Positions 1 to 5,993 of a stretch of DNA of 6,626 bases are shown piece after piece; position 1 is the first letter of the stretch, and each line of letters begins with the position of its first letter. A program made the position numbers and the translations under genes. Under the pieces are notes generated by a model. It saw only the letters and a program-made list of their open reading frames with translations, made no database searches and had not been told where the DNA came from. The stretch is from Actinomycetes bacterium (lineage in GTDB: Bacteria > Actinomycetota > Thermoleophilia > RBG-16-64-13), in NCBI GenBank assembly GCA_021815245.1, contig JAKAHF010000137.1, positions 1-6,626 of the forward strand, read 5' to 3'.

Positions 1-645
1 GGCCGCCATCTCCTCGAGCACGTTTCCGATCGCCGCCAAGTAGCCGCCGGCTCGTTCGACGAACGCGAACGCCACACGGGCAGCGTCACCCGGCGCCGCC
101 TGGTAGTAGTCGAAGGCGTTGACCGCGACATCGGCCTGCCAGATGCGCGGGTCTCCGGCGATGAGCGACGCGGTGCCGCCGCCGCAATGCGCATCGAGAT
201 CGAGTATCAACACCGAGCCCGCACCGGCCGACAGCGCCTCCCGAGCGGCGATCACGAGTCCGTTGAACGTGCAGAATCCCGCTCCCGAATCGCCGCGCGC
301 GTGGTGGAGGCCGCTTGACAAAGAGCCGGCGAGCCCCGACTCGAGGGCGTCCAGGCAGGCGCTGACGGCGCCGCCGTTCGACGAGAGCACCATGGACCAC
401 AGTCCCGGGTCCCACGTGAAACCCTGCGACTGGGCCAGGTAGCGGGGGACCCCTGTCTTCACCGCCTCGACGTACGTTCGATCGTGCACGCTCGCGATCT
501 GCTCCTCGGTGAGAGGGGTGGGCTCGGCGAGTCGTACGCCGGTTAGAGGCGACGTCAGAAGAGAATCCGCCACCCACTTGGCCTTGCGGGTGGTTTCGAA
601 GGCGTAGGCCGCTCCCACGTAGTCGGGACTGTAGTAGACCTTCAC
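1..645 (-). CDS. Histone deacetylase-superfamily amidohydrolase (C-terminus beyond window)
   Basis: Partial: 215 residues are visible and the rest lies beyond the left edge. The family (HDAC / acetoin-utilisation / acetylpolyamine amidohydrolase) uses a Zn2+-water to remove acetyl or other acyl groups from amines. Visible motifs in family order are the active-site His pair in SGLHHARG (His114-His115), GFCTFN (123-128), and the metal-ligand motif DLDAHCGGGT (149-158), where Asp151 and His153 would bind zinc. The later metal-binding Asp and catalytic Tyr would lie in the missing part. The second His common in this motif (DxHH) is Cys154 here. I chose the GTG start at 645-643 because GAGGAG lies 6 bases upstream and the first residues form the expected opening strand (KVYYSPDY). 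It begins 21 bases after the uridine-kinase-like gene and is the last visible member of a four-gene operon that opens with an acetyltransferase. The substrate is unknown; a small acylated amine is more likely than a histone. Confidence 0.87.
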   Translation of the reverse strand, partial: MKVYYSPDYVGAAYAFETTRKAKWVADSLLTSPLTGVRLAEPTPLTEEQIASVHDRTYVEAVKTGVPRYLAQSQGFTWDPGLWSMVLSSNGGAVSACLDALESGLAGSLSSGLHHARGDSGAGFCTFNGLVIAAREALSAGAGSVLILDLDAHCGGGTASLIAGDPRIWQADVAVNAFDYYQAAPGDAARVAFAFVERAGGYLAAIGNVLEEMAA

Positions 646-651
646 GGCTCT

Positions 652-657
652 CTCCTC
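652..657 (-). promoter_or_regulatory. Ribosome binding site for the deacetylase gene
   Basis: GAGGAG lies 6 bases before a GTG codon. It supports the GTG start at 645 in a gene with no suitable ATG near its N-terminus, and it sits in the 21-base gap after the preceding stop. Confidence 0.75.
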
Positions 658-666
658 GTGGTCATC

Positions 667-1323
667 TCAGGAGAAGAAGGGATCATCCGGGTCGTTGTTG
701 TCGACGACGACGGTCGCGTGATCCTCGGGAGCGGCCTCGGCGAGGTACAGTATCTGACCGGGGATGTAGCGCCGCTCGTAGCGTTCGCGCACCCCGTCGA
801 CATTGTCGAACAGCATCAGATCGCGTTCGAGCGCTCGGGGAAGGGTGACCCGGAATCCGGCCCGCACGAAGATCGAGTAGTCCCAGTGATGGCGGACTTC
901 GGGCCTGAGGAGGAAGACCCCATCGAAGAGCAACACGGCATCGGGCGGAGCCTGCGCGGGCTCCTTGGTCACGGGCCTGTCGGTGCGGTAGTCGAAGAGC
1001 GAGGTCAGGTAGCGACCGTCTCCTCCAGGTCCAAGCGGTTCGAGCAGCGCCGCCGTCAACCCCGCGTAGTCGAACGAGTCGGCGTAGTAGCCCTCGGGGG
1101 ACAACTTTCCGCGTCGATGTCGAACGGCCGCGGAGTTGTGGAACCCATCGATCGAAGCGCGAATGACCGGCCGGCCGGCCGCGCTGACCAGTGACGCCAA
1201 CTCGTCGGCGAGCACCGTCTTGCCGGCGGCGTCGACCCCGTCTATGGCTACACGCAGAGGGTGGTCCGCACTGCGCTCGGCGATGCGGGTGGCCAGTTCG
1301 CTCAGCAGATCGGCGCGCTTCAA
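667..1323 (-). CDS. Uridine kinase-like P-loop kinase
   Basis: 218 residues, about the usual size for a uridine kinase / phosphoribulokinase-family P-loop protein, which transfers phosphate from ATP or GTP to a nucleoside or sugar. The Walker A motif GVDAAGKT is at residues 29-36, after the first strand (RVAID). Next come IDGFHNS at about 59-65, in the place of the family's substrate-binding strand, and YYADSFDY just after it. A hydrophobic strand, VLLFDGVFLL, at about 130-140 is in the Walker B position, and an Arg-rich lid (RERYERRYIPGQ) follows near residue 185. The C-terminus is acidic. The TTG start at 1323 is chosen because it overlaps the upstream TGA as TTGA, has GGAGAG 7 bases upstream, and places Walker A at the normal distance; a longer open frame to about 1557 lies within the upstream gene in a shifted frame. 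The kinase fold is clear; that uridine is the substrate is only the family default. Confidence 0.83.
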   Translation of the reverse strand: MKRADLLSELATRIAERSADHPLRVAIDGVDAAGKTVLADELASLVSAAGRPVIRASIDGFHNSAAVRHRRGKLSPEGYYADSFDYAGLTAALLEPLGPGGDGRYLTSLFDYRTDRPVTKEPAQAPPDAVLLFDGVFLLRPEVRHHWDYSIFVRAGFRVTLPRALERDLMLFDNVDGVRERYERRYIPGQILYLAEAAPEDHATVVVDNNDPDDPFFS

Positions 1324-2051
1324 GCGCCGGCTCTCCGGTTGACGCTGAAGTCGGCGGCGGCGCGGACGAAGGCGACGATCAGAGGGTGGGGTTTGCCGGG
1401 CTCCGATCGAAGCTGCGGCACGAACAACGTGCCCATGAAGAACGGGTGTGCCGTCAACTCGGCGATTCGCACGTTGCCCTCGGCATCGGTGCCCGCGACT
1501 CGCAGACCGTGGCTGAAGATGCGGTCGCGAAACGCGTTGTTGAGTCCGTAGTTGCACAGGAACTTCTCGGTGGCGCGCTCGACGCCGTAGGCCTCCGCGG
1601 CCAGTGTTTCAGGCGTGAGCGACACTTCCTGTTCGACGCCTCGCAGCGAGCAGGAGAGCTTGGTGATGACGAGCGTCGGCGATCCGGGCTCGCTCTCCTC
1701 GAACTCCGCTTCGGCGACGCCCGACACGTTGCGTGCATGCTCTACCAGAGCATGTTGGAATCCACCTCAGGTGCCGAAGAACGGCCAACCCTGCTCCCGG
1801 GCGAAGCGGATCGCGGCCAGGGCGCCTTCCTGGCTGCGATACGGCGCCCCCGGCGCCAGGAACACCGCGTCGTATCGTTCCAGCTTGGTCCCGACCGTGC
1901 CGGGCTGCAGGCTGTCGCTTGGGATCCAGTCACCCACCGCGGTGAGGCCGAGATAGTGAGCTGCGTGTTCGAGGGATTCGTTGGTCGCTCTGTGATAGTC
2001 GACCTGTGGCTTGAAGTCCCCGACGATGGCGATCCTCACCTGGGATGGCAT
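1320..2051 (-). CDS. CTP synthase C-terminal region-related selenoprotein (Sec95)
   Basis: Read through one in-frame TGA, this is a 243-residue protein related to the class-I glutamine amidotransferase domain at the C-terminus of CTP synthase. The N-terminal half opens with strand RIAIVGDFK (6-14) and continues to FLAPGAPYRS (64-73). The TGA at codon 95 falls in GT-[TGA]-GGFQHALVEHARN, exactly where amidotransferases carry the nucleophilic Cys in the elbow GxCxGxQ. After the TGA the frame stays open for 148 more residues, and HPFFMGTLF and KPHPLIVAFVRAA (about 202-233) match the end of the CTP synthase domain. A SECIS-type hairpin follows the TGA. The catalytic HPE triplet is Val211-Pro-Gln213, so glutamine hydrolysis is doubtful. 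The ATG at 2051 has GGGAG 8-9 bases upstream and overlaps the acetyltransferase gene by 16 bases; the stop overlaps the kinase start. A related family of CTP-synthase-like (seleno)proteins is known, without an established reaction as far as I know. The alternative, a nonsense-broken pseudogene, is made unlikely by the position and the hairpin. Confidence 0.88.
1331..1336 (-). promoter_or_regulatory. Ribosome binding site deciding the TTG start of the kinase
   Basis: GGAGAG lies 7 bases before the TTG at 1323, inside the last codons of the upstream gene. With the TTGA stop/start overlap it indicates translational coupling between the two genes. Confidence 0.65.
1736..1754 (-). promoter_or_regulatory. 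Bacterial SECIS element (hairpin after the UGA codon)
   Basis: On the coding strand, CATGCTCT-GGT-AGAGCATG forms a perfect 8-bp stem closed by a GGU loop. The stem begins 12 bases after the UGA and the loop's first G is nucleotide 21 after it. Bacterial SECIS elements are stem-loops inside the coding sequence with a GU-containing apical loop about 16-37 bases from UGA, bound by SelB; the E. coli fdhF element also has an apical GGUC at nearly the same distance. The hairpin encodes the residues HALVEHA, so it serves both the protein and the decoding signal. Confidence 0.8.
1767..1769 (-). other. Selenocysteine codon (in-frame UGA, residue 95)
   Basis: The codon reads TGA between GGC-ACC (Gly-Thr) and GGT-GGA-TTC-CAA (Gly-Gly-Phe-Gln). 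Coding similarity to the amidotransferase fold runs without interruption on both sides in one frame, and the codon replaces the conserved nucleophile Cys. Decoding as Sec would need SelB, tRNA-Sec and the other selenocysteine genes, none of which are in this window. Confidence 0.85.
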
Positions 2052-3136
2052 GATCCGCTCCCGCTGTCGTTGTCGCTGGGATTCTCCCACTCCTCAGCCA
2101 GGAGGGCGCAAACGAGATCGTCGGTCCACTCGCCTTTGAACCACAGACTTCTGCGGAAGAGGGCTTCCCGCCGAAAGCCGAGGCGGTCGAAGAGCGACGC
2201 CGATGGGGTGTTGCGCGGGTCGATCGAAGCATACACGCGATGCAGACCGAGATCGGCGAACAGGTGGCCGAGGAGGCCCGTGACGGCTTCTGCCGCCAGT
2301 CCTCTGCGCTGAAAGGCCGGGGCGAGTGTCACGCCGATCTCGGCCTGATCGAGGCCGGGCGCCTGCGGCTTGTATCCAATGTCGCCGGCCAACTCGGCCG
2401 ATGAGCGGAGGCGGATGCCGAACTGGTGCCAGCCGCTCGGTTCCGCCGGCCCGGGCGCGACGAAAGCCTGCGCATCGTCGAGCGACTGGGGCTCGAAGAA
2501 CTGGTAGCGCCGGACCTCCGGGTCGGAGCGATATGCGAAGAGGGGCTCGGCATCGTCGGCCGCAAGGGGGGAGAGCACGAGGCGGCGTGTCGTGACGACC
2601 TCGTCACGAAGGCGAGGACGGAGAGTCTTGGCCATGCACACACTGAGAGACGATCCGTGATACTCACCGAACGGCGGCGTGCGGACGAAACCGGCCTCGA
2701 GGTAGAGTCCGAGCGCCTCTGGTTGACGCTGCCCCGTCTCGAGCACGGCGCGGGTGGCTTCGAGGCGGCGCGCTTCGGCGATCAGCGTCGCGAGGACCGA
2801 TCGGGCCACACCTGTGCCGCGGAATTCAGGCACGGCGTACATGCGTTTGATCTCGACCGTCGAGTCGTCGAGCCGCCGAATGGCGCCGCAGGCGACCGGC
2901 TGCGTGCCCGCGTAGGCGACCATGAATGCTCCCCGGTCTCCGGCAACCTCGTCGGCGTCGATCCTGAAATGGTTTGACCCTACTTCCGGATAGCGGCCCG
3001 AAAGCTCGGCGTTGAGCGCGTGAACGAGGCTTGCCGCGGACGTCGAGGTGAGCTCCTCGCGCCGGATCTCGAAGCCGGGTAGCGGCCGTGTCGCACCCTG
3101 GCTCGTCACGTTCTCCTCAAGCTCGTCATTGCCCAT
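2036..3136 (-). CDS. Tandem GNAT-family N-acetyltransferase (two domains)
   Basis: 366 residues, twice the length of a single GNAT domain. Domain 1 (about 22-168) is a typical small-molecule GNAT: strand FMVAYAGTQPVACGAIRRL, then VEIKRMYAVPEFRGTGVARSV, whose R-G-T-G-V-A (106-111) is the acetyl-CoA pyrophosphate loop, and ALGLYLEAGF near the end. Domain 2 (about 182-351) is RimJ/RimL-like: TTRRLVLSPLAADDAEPLF at its start, FQRRGLAAEAV (acetyl-CoA loop 276-281), then NTPSASLFDRLGFRREALFR and a closing FKGEWTDDLVCALL. Both acetyl-CoA loops look intact. The ATG at 3136 has AAGGAGG 5 bases upstream. The gene opens the four-gene operon after an 86-base gap; its last 16 bases overlap the selenoprotein gene. 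Targets are unknown. Because a deacetylase-fold enzyme closes the operon, transient acetylation of an intermediate or of an amine is plausible, but this is inference. Confidence 0.9.
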   Translation of the reverse strand: MGNDELEENVTSQGATRPLPGFEIRREELTSTSAASLVHALNAELSGRYPEVGSNHFRIDADEVAGDRGAFMVAYAGTQPVACGAIRRLDDSTVEIKRMYAVPEFRGTGVARSVLATLIAEARRLEATRAVLETGQRQPEALGLYLEAGFVRTPPFGEYHGSSLSVCMAKTLRPRLRDEVVTTRRLVLSPLAADDAEPLFAYRSDPEVRRYQFFEPQSLDDAQAFVAPGPAEPSGWHQFGIRLRSSAELAGDIGYKPQAPGLDQAEIGVTLAPAFQRRGLAAEAVTGLLGHLFADLGLHRVYASIDPRNTPSASLFDRLGFRREALFRRSLWFKGEWTDDLVCALLAEEWENPSDNDSGSGSCHPR

Positions 3137-3141
3137 GCCAA

Positions 3142-3148
3142 CCTCCTT
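3142..3148 (-). promoter_or_regulatory. Ribosome binding site at the head of the four-gene operon
   Basis: AAGGAGG lies 5 bases before the acetyltransferase ATG and is among the strongest sites in the window. It sits in the 86-base region 3137-3222, the only sizeable gap between genes here. That gap presumably also holds a promoter, but I see no convincing -35/-10 pair and no clear terminator for the upstream gene. Confidence 0.75.
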
Positions 3149-3222
3149 CGCCGCGAGTCAGAGTCGACCATACACACGGCGCCGGCTGGACTGTATCCGG
3201 CGGCATGGCGGGAGTCGCCAAC

Positions 3223-3687
3223 TCACTGGGAGTTGAAGCGAAGGGCCTGGGTGGGGCAAACGTCGCTACACATGGGCGTGTTGCCTTCAGCGAGACGGTC
3301 GGAGCACAGATCGCAGAGATGCGCGAGGCCGGTAGCGTCGAACTGGGGCACACCAAAGGGGCAGGCCTCGAGGCACATGCCGCAGCCGTCGCACAATCCG
3401 GCATCGACCGTGACCACGGCTCGGGCCGCCGGAGCACCCTCCGCGGGGCGTTTGCTCAGGGCGCCGGGTTTGCAGACACCGATGCACGGCGCATCGGCGC
3501 AGTGTTGGCATGATATGGAGTGGAACGTCCGCCTGACGTCGGGAAAAGCTCCGCCGGCTTCCTCGTAGACGCGTCGCAGCTTGATGGTGGCCGGAGGGAT
3601 CTCACGCCATTGTTTGCAGGCCGTCTCGCACGAGAAGCATTTGATGCACCGCTCGGGATCGTGCGTGAACGCGTATGACTCAGGCAT
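3223..3687 (-). CDS. 4Fe-4S ferredoxin-type electron-transfer subunit (DmsB/PhsB-like)
   Basis: 154 residues, a compact member of the DmsB/PhsB/TtrB type of iron-sulfur subunits that pass electrons between a molybdopterin catalytic subunit and an external partner. Sixteen cysteines form four clusters: CIKCFSCETAC (14-24), CQHCADAPCIGVC (60-72), CDGCGMCLEAC (99-109), and the group CDLC (125-128) with Cys140 and Cys144. The characteristic CxxCxxxPCxxxC spacing around 60-72 is present. There is no signal peptide or membrane segment, so it is cytoplasmic. The ATG at 3687 follows GAGG within 8 bases and overlaps the end of the catalytic-subunit gene by 8 bases, which indicates translational coupling and a subunit pair. 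No NrfD- or DmsC-type membrane anchor gene follows, so the redox partner is unknown. Confidence 0.95.
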   Translation of the reverse strand: MPESYAFTHDPERCIKCFSCETACKQWREIPPATIKLRRVYEEAGGAFPDVRRTFHSISCQHCADAPCIGVCKPGALSKRPAEGAPAARAVVTVDAGLCDGCGMCLEACPFGVPQFDATGLAHLCDLCSDRLAEGNTPMCSDVCPTQALRFNSQ

Positions 3688-5959
3688 GGGGCACCTCTGC
3701 CTCTTCGCACTTGCGTATCTTGACCAGTGTTTGTTTGGCCATCTGCGAATAGAAGGGGTCGAACAACCGTTCGTCGGCGTTGTAGAGGTTGTTGACCTCG
3801 CTACCACCGTCGTACGGGCTGTAGCCGGGCAGGCCGAGCTGTTCGCACGCCTGCCACCAGCCCCGCTTGGTCATGACGACCTCCGGCGAGATGCCGGGGA
3901 AGTAGACGGCGACGAACATGCTCCACCCGTGGGGAGACTCCACCCGCACCCAGTCACCGTCGGCGATGCCGTATCGCTCGGCCGTCGCCGGGTTGATCTT
4001 GATCCAGGGCCGGGGTTGCAGCTCGCGCAGGTAGGCCACGTTGTGGTGGTAGCTGTGCTGCGACAGCCGGTGCGCGTGAACGTCGCTCAGCACCAGCGGG
4101 AACTCCTTCGCCAGCTCAGGGGTTTCGGCCATGCCTTCGGGCGGCCCGACGTACTGAGGCAGATACGACAGAATGGTGCTGCCGTCGCAACTCGGCTGCC
4201 CGCCGATCAACTCGTTGTAGCACTGCACCTTGCCGTGCGGCAGGTTCGCGAAGAGCTTCTCGTACTTGCGGTACAAGGCTCCGGCCGATGGGGGTGGCGA
4301 GCCGGCGGCCGCGGCGCCGGCGGCCGGGGGAGAAGGCAGGAGCATCCCCTCGGGGTTCGCCCACAGCTGGTCCGCCGTGACTCCAAGCGGCACAAGCAGT
4401 TCGTTCATGAGCCCCTCGAGGCTGCCCTGCCAGAAATGCTCGCCGTAGCCCATCTTGACCGCGAGGTCGAGGTAGATCTGCCAGTCGCTGCGCGACTCGC
4501 CGAGTGGCTCGATCACCGGGTTGTAGGGGGCGATCCAGCGGCCGTCCTTCGCCGGCCGCACACCGAAGTAGCCGCCTTGTTCGTAGCTCGTACAGGCGGG
4601 GAGTACGATGTCTGCGAAATCGACATGCGGACCGCGGAATACGTCGACCACGAACATGAACTCCAGCTTCTTGAGGGCTTCGGCCACCTTGCGGGGGTTG
4701 CGGGTGGCCGACAGCGGGTTTGAGCAGCTCGCGTTCAGCACCCGGAGCGGGTAAGGCTTTTCGGAGAGGACGCTCATGAGCCCTTTGTAGTAGGCCGAGG
4801 TCGGTCCGCTCTCCCAACGCCCGGGGATCTGATACCAGAGAGGGGCTTCGGGGGCGACCGAGCGCTCGAGCATGCCGGGAGGCGTCAACTCCTCGAGTAG
4901 CGGGATCGACACGCCGGGGCGTCCGAACGGCGACGAGTAGTGGCCGCCGGGCACGTCGAGGTTGCCGGTGATGGCGGCGATCAGGCTGATTGCCCTGACG
5001 GTCGCCGTGCCGTCGTTGGTCTGGTCGCCTACGCCGTTGCCCATGCGGATGAAGGTGGGGTGCGTGGTGCCGATTAGGCGGGCCGTCTCGCGTATCTGGT
5101 CCGCGGGCAGGCCGGTGATGGGGGAGGCCCATTCAGGCGTGAGACCGCGCACATGCTCGGCGAGCTTGTCGAAACCGTGACACCACCTGTCGACGAACTC
5201 GGCGTCGAACAGTTTCTCGTCGATGAGCACGTTGAGAAACGCGAGGGCGAGCGCCGCGTCGGTGCCCGGCCTGATGGGCAGCCAGACGTCGGCCTTGGAG
5301 CCCAGCGGGTCGAGCATAGGTCGGATGTCGACGTACTTCATGCCGTTCGCCAGCGCATTGAGAATCGCCCGCGGCGTGCCCTGGTTGACGCCTGAGTTCT
5401 CGAGGTTGCCGCCCCAGTTGACGAACAGCTTGGTCTTCAGCCAGTCATCGGGCGCCATGCTGATGTAGCCCACGGTGACCTTCGCCGACGCCATGCGCGG
5501 CGTGGCGCAGATGGCGCTGTGCATGTAGTTCGGGCTGCCGTGGACGTTGAGAAAGCGCCGTCCCAGCGTCGCGAGCACCGGCCAGAATTCGGGGGAGAGC
5601 ACCCCGTAGCTTTCGGGGCCGTACTTCTGCTTGGCGTCGAGGAGCTTGGCGGCGATCGTGTCGATCGCCTCCTCCCAGGTTATGCGCTGAAAACTGCCTT
5701 CTCCCTTGGCGCCGGTGCGCTTGAGGGGATGCGTGAGACGATCGGCCGCGTACACGAACTGCGGGCCGGTCAGGCCCTTCGCACACAGCATCTTCGACCC
5801 GATGACGCCGTTGTTGGCCGCCGCGGGATTGGCCTCGACCCGGACGAACTTGCCGTCGCGCACGTGGCAGAGAAGGCCGCACTCGGGGTGGTACGACCCA
5901 CAGCCGTGGCAGAAAGTCGGGACGATCTTGTCTGAACGAGGGTTTCCGTTGGAAGTCAA
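3680..5959 (-). CDS. Molybdopterin (Mo/W-bisPGD) oxidoreductase, catalytic subunit, substrate unknown
   Basis: 759 residues, DMSO-reductase superfamily, close in length and layout to thiosulfate reductase PhsA and acetylene hydratase. An N-terminal [4Fe-4S] site has Cys17, 20, 27 and 59, plus an extra Cys31 and His24. Next is LxxPLKR (about 75-81) and ITWEEAIDTIAAKL (93-106). GSPNYMHSAICATPR (141-155) supplies Cys151, the likely metal ligand. DIRPMLDPLGSKADVWLPIRPGTDAALALA (about 207-236) is the first pterin-cofactor region. The C-terminal dinucleotide-binding domain includes SQHSYHHN, INPATAERYGIADGDWVRVESPHG and MTKRGWWQ. An Ala/Pro/Gly-rich stretch (about 538-561) looks like a flexible insertion. 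The first 35 residues hold no twin-arginine motif, so a cytoplasmic location is likely. The TTG start at 5959 follows AGGAGG by 9 bases, and no other start precedes the cysteine motif. The reaction cannot be named: related enzymes reduce sulfur or arsenic oxyanions, hydrate acetylene or dehydroxylate aromatics. Confidence 0.93.
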   Translation of the reverse strand: MTSNGNPRSDKIVPTFCHGCGSYHPECGLLCHVRDGKFVRVEANPAAANNGVIGSKMLCAKGLTGPQFVYAADRLTHPLKRTGAKGEGSFQRITWEEAIDTIAAKLLDAKQKYGPESYGVLSPEFWPVLATLGRRFLNVHGSPNYMHSAICATPRMASAKVTVGYISMAPDDWLKTKLFVNWGGNLENSGVNQGTPRAILNALANGMKYVDIRPMLDPLGSKADVWLPIRPGTDAALALAFLNVLIDEKLFDAEFVDRWCHGFDKLAEHVRGLTPEWASPITGLPADQIRETARLIGTTHPTFIRMGNGVGDQTNDGTATVRAISLIAAITGNLDVPGGHYSSPFGRPGVSIPLLEELTPPGMLERSVAPEAPLWYQIPGRWESGPTSAYYKGLMSVLSEKPYPLRVLNASCSNPLSATRNPRKVAEALKKLEFMFVVDVFRGPHVDFADIVLPACTSYEQGGYFGVRPAKDGRWIAPYNPVIEPLGESRSDWQIYLDLAVKMGYGEHFWQGSLEGLMNELLVPLGVTADQLWANPEGMLLPSPPAAGAAAAGSPPPSAGALYRKYEKLFANLPHGKVQCYNELIGGQPSCDGSTILSYLPQYVGPPEGMAETPELAKEFPLVLSDVHAHRLSQHSYHHNVAYLRELQPRPWIKINPATAERYGIADGDWVRVESPHGWSMFVAVYFPGISPEVVMTKRGWWQACEQLGLPGYSPYDGGSEVNNLYNADERLFDPFYSQMAKQTLVKIRKCEEAEVPHA

Positions 5960-5968
5960 AGGGAAGTG

Positions 5969-5974
5969 CCTCCT
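5969..5974 (-). promoter_or_regulatory. Ribosome binding site deciding the TTG start of the molybdoenzyme
   Basis: A perfect AGGAGG lies 9 bases before the TTG at 5959, in the 34-base gap after the stop of the upstream frame. It justifies the TTG start, which keeps the whole iron-sulfur motif in the protein. Confidence 0.8.
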
Positions 5975-5993
5975 GTCGATTCGCTGCCGTCCC

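Noticed and set aside
424..487. Possible regulatory structure inside the deacetylase gene
   Set aside because: No stable hairpin or repeat beyond the coding sequence was found; the matching empty entry in the findings list carries no claim and should be ignored.
1164..1183. Short CCGGCCGGCC palindromic run
   Set aside because: It lies inside the kinase gene and encodes ordinary residues (GRPVI region); expected in GC-rich coding DNA.
1767..1769. Nonsense mutation making a pseudogene, or two separate genes
   Set aside because: The TGA is at the exact nucleophile position, is followed by a SECIS-type hairpin, and the frame stays open with conserved sequence to a stop that overlaps the next gene. 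Random decay would not place it so.
1191..2312. Long plus-strand open frame of 373 codons
   Set aside because: It is antisense to the kinase, selenoprotein and acetyltransferase genes, is Arg-rich with low-complexity composition and no domain motif, and is explained by high GC content.
3137..3222. Promoter or terminator in the 86-base gap
   Set aside because: A 6-bp CGCCGG/CCGGCG hairpin with an 11-base loop and a TATGGT hexamer are visible on the coding strand, but there is no T-run after the hairpin and no good -35 element, so neither is called.
3581..4723. Plus-strand open frame of 380 codons
   Set aside because: It lies opposite the molybdoenzyme gene and shows no recognisable motif; it is a GC-driven shadow.
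4116..5132. Second minus-strand frame of 338 codons inside the molybdoenzyme gene
   Set aside because: It is very rich in Arg, His and Pro, typical of a shifted frame, while the overlapping frame carries all the cofactor motifs.
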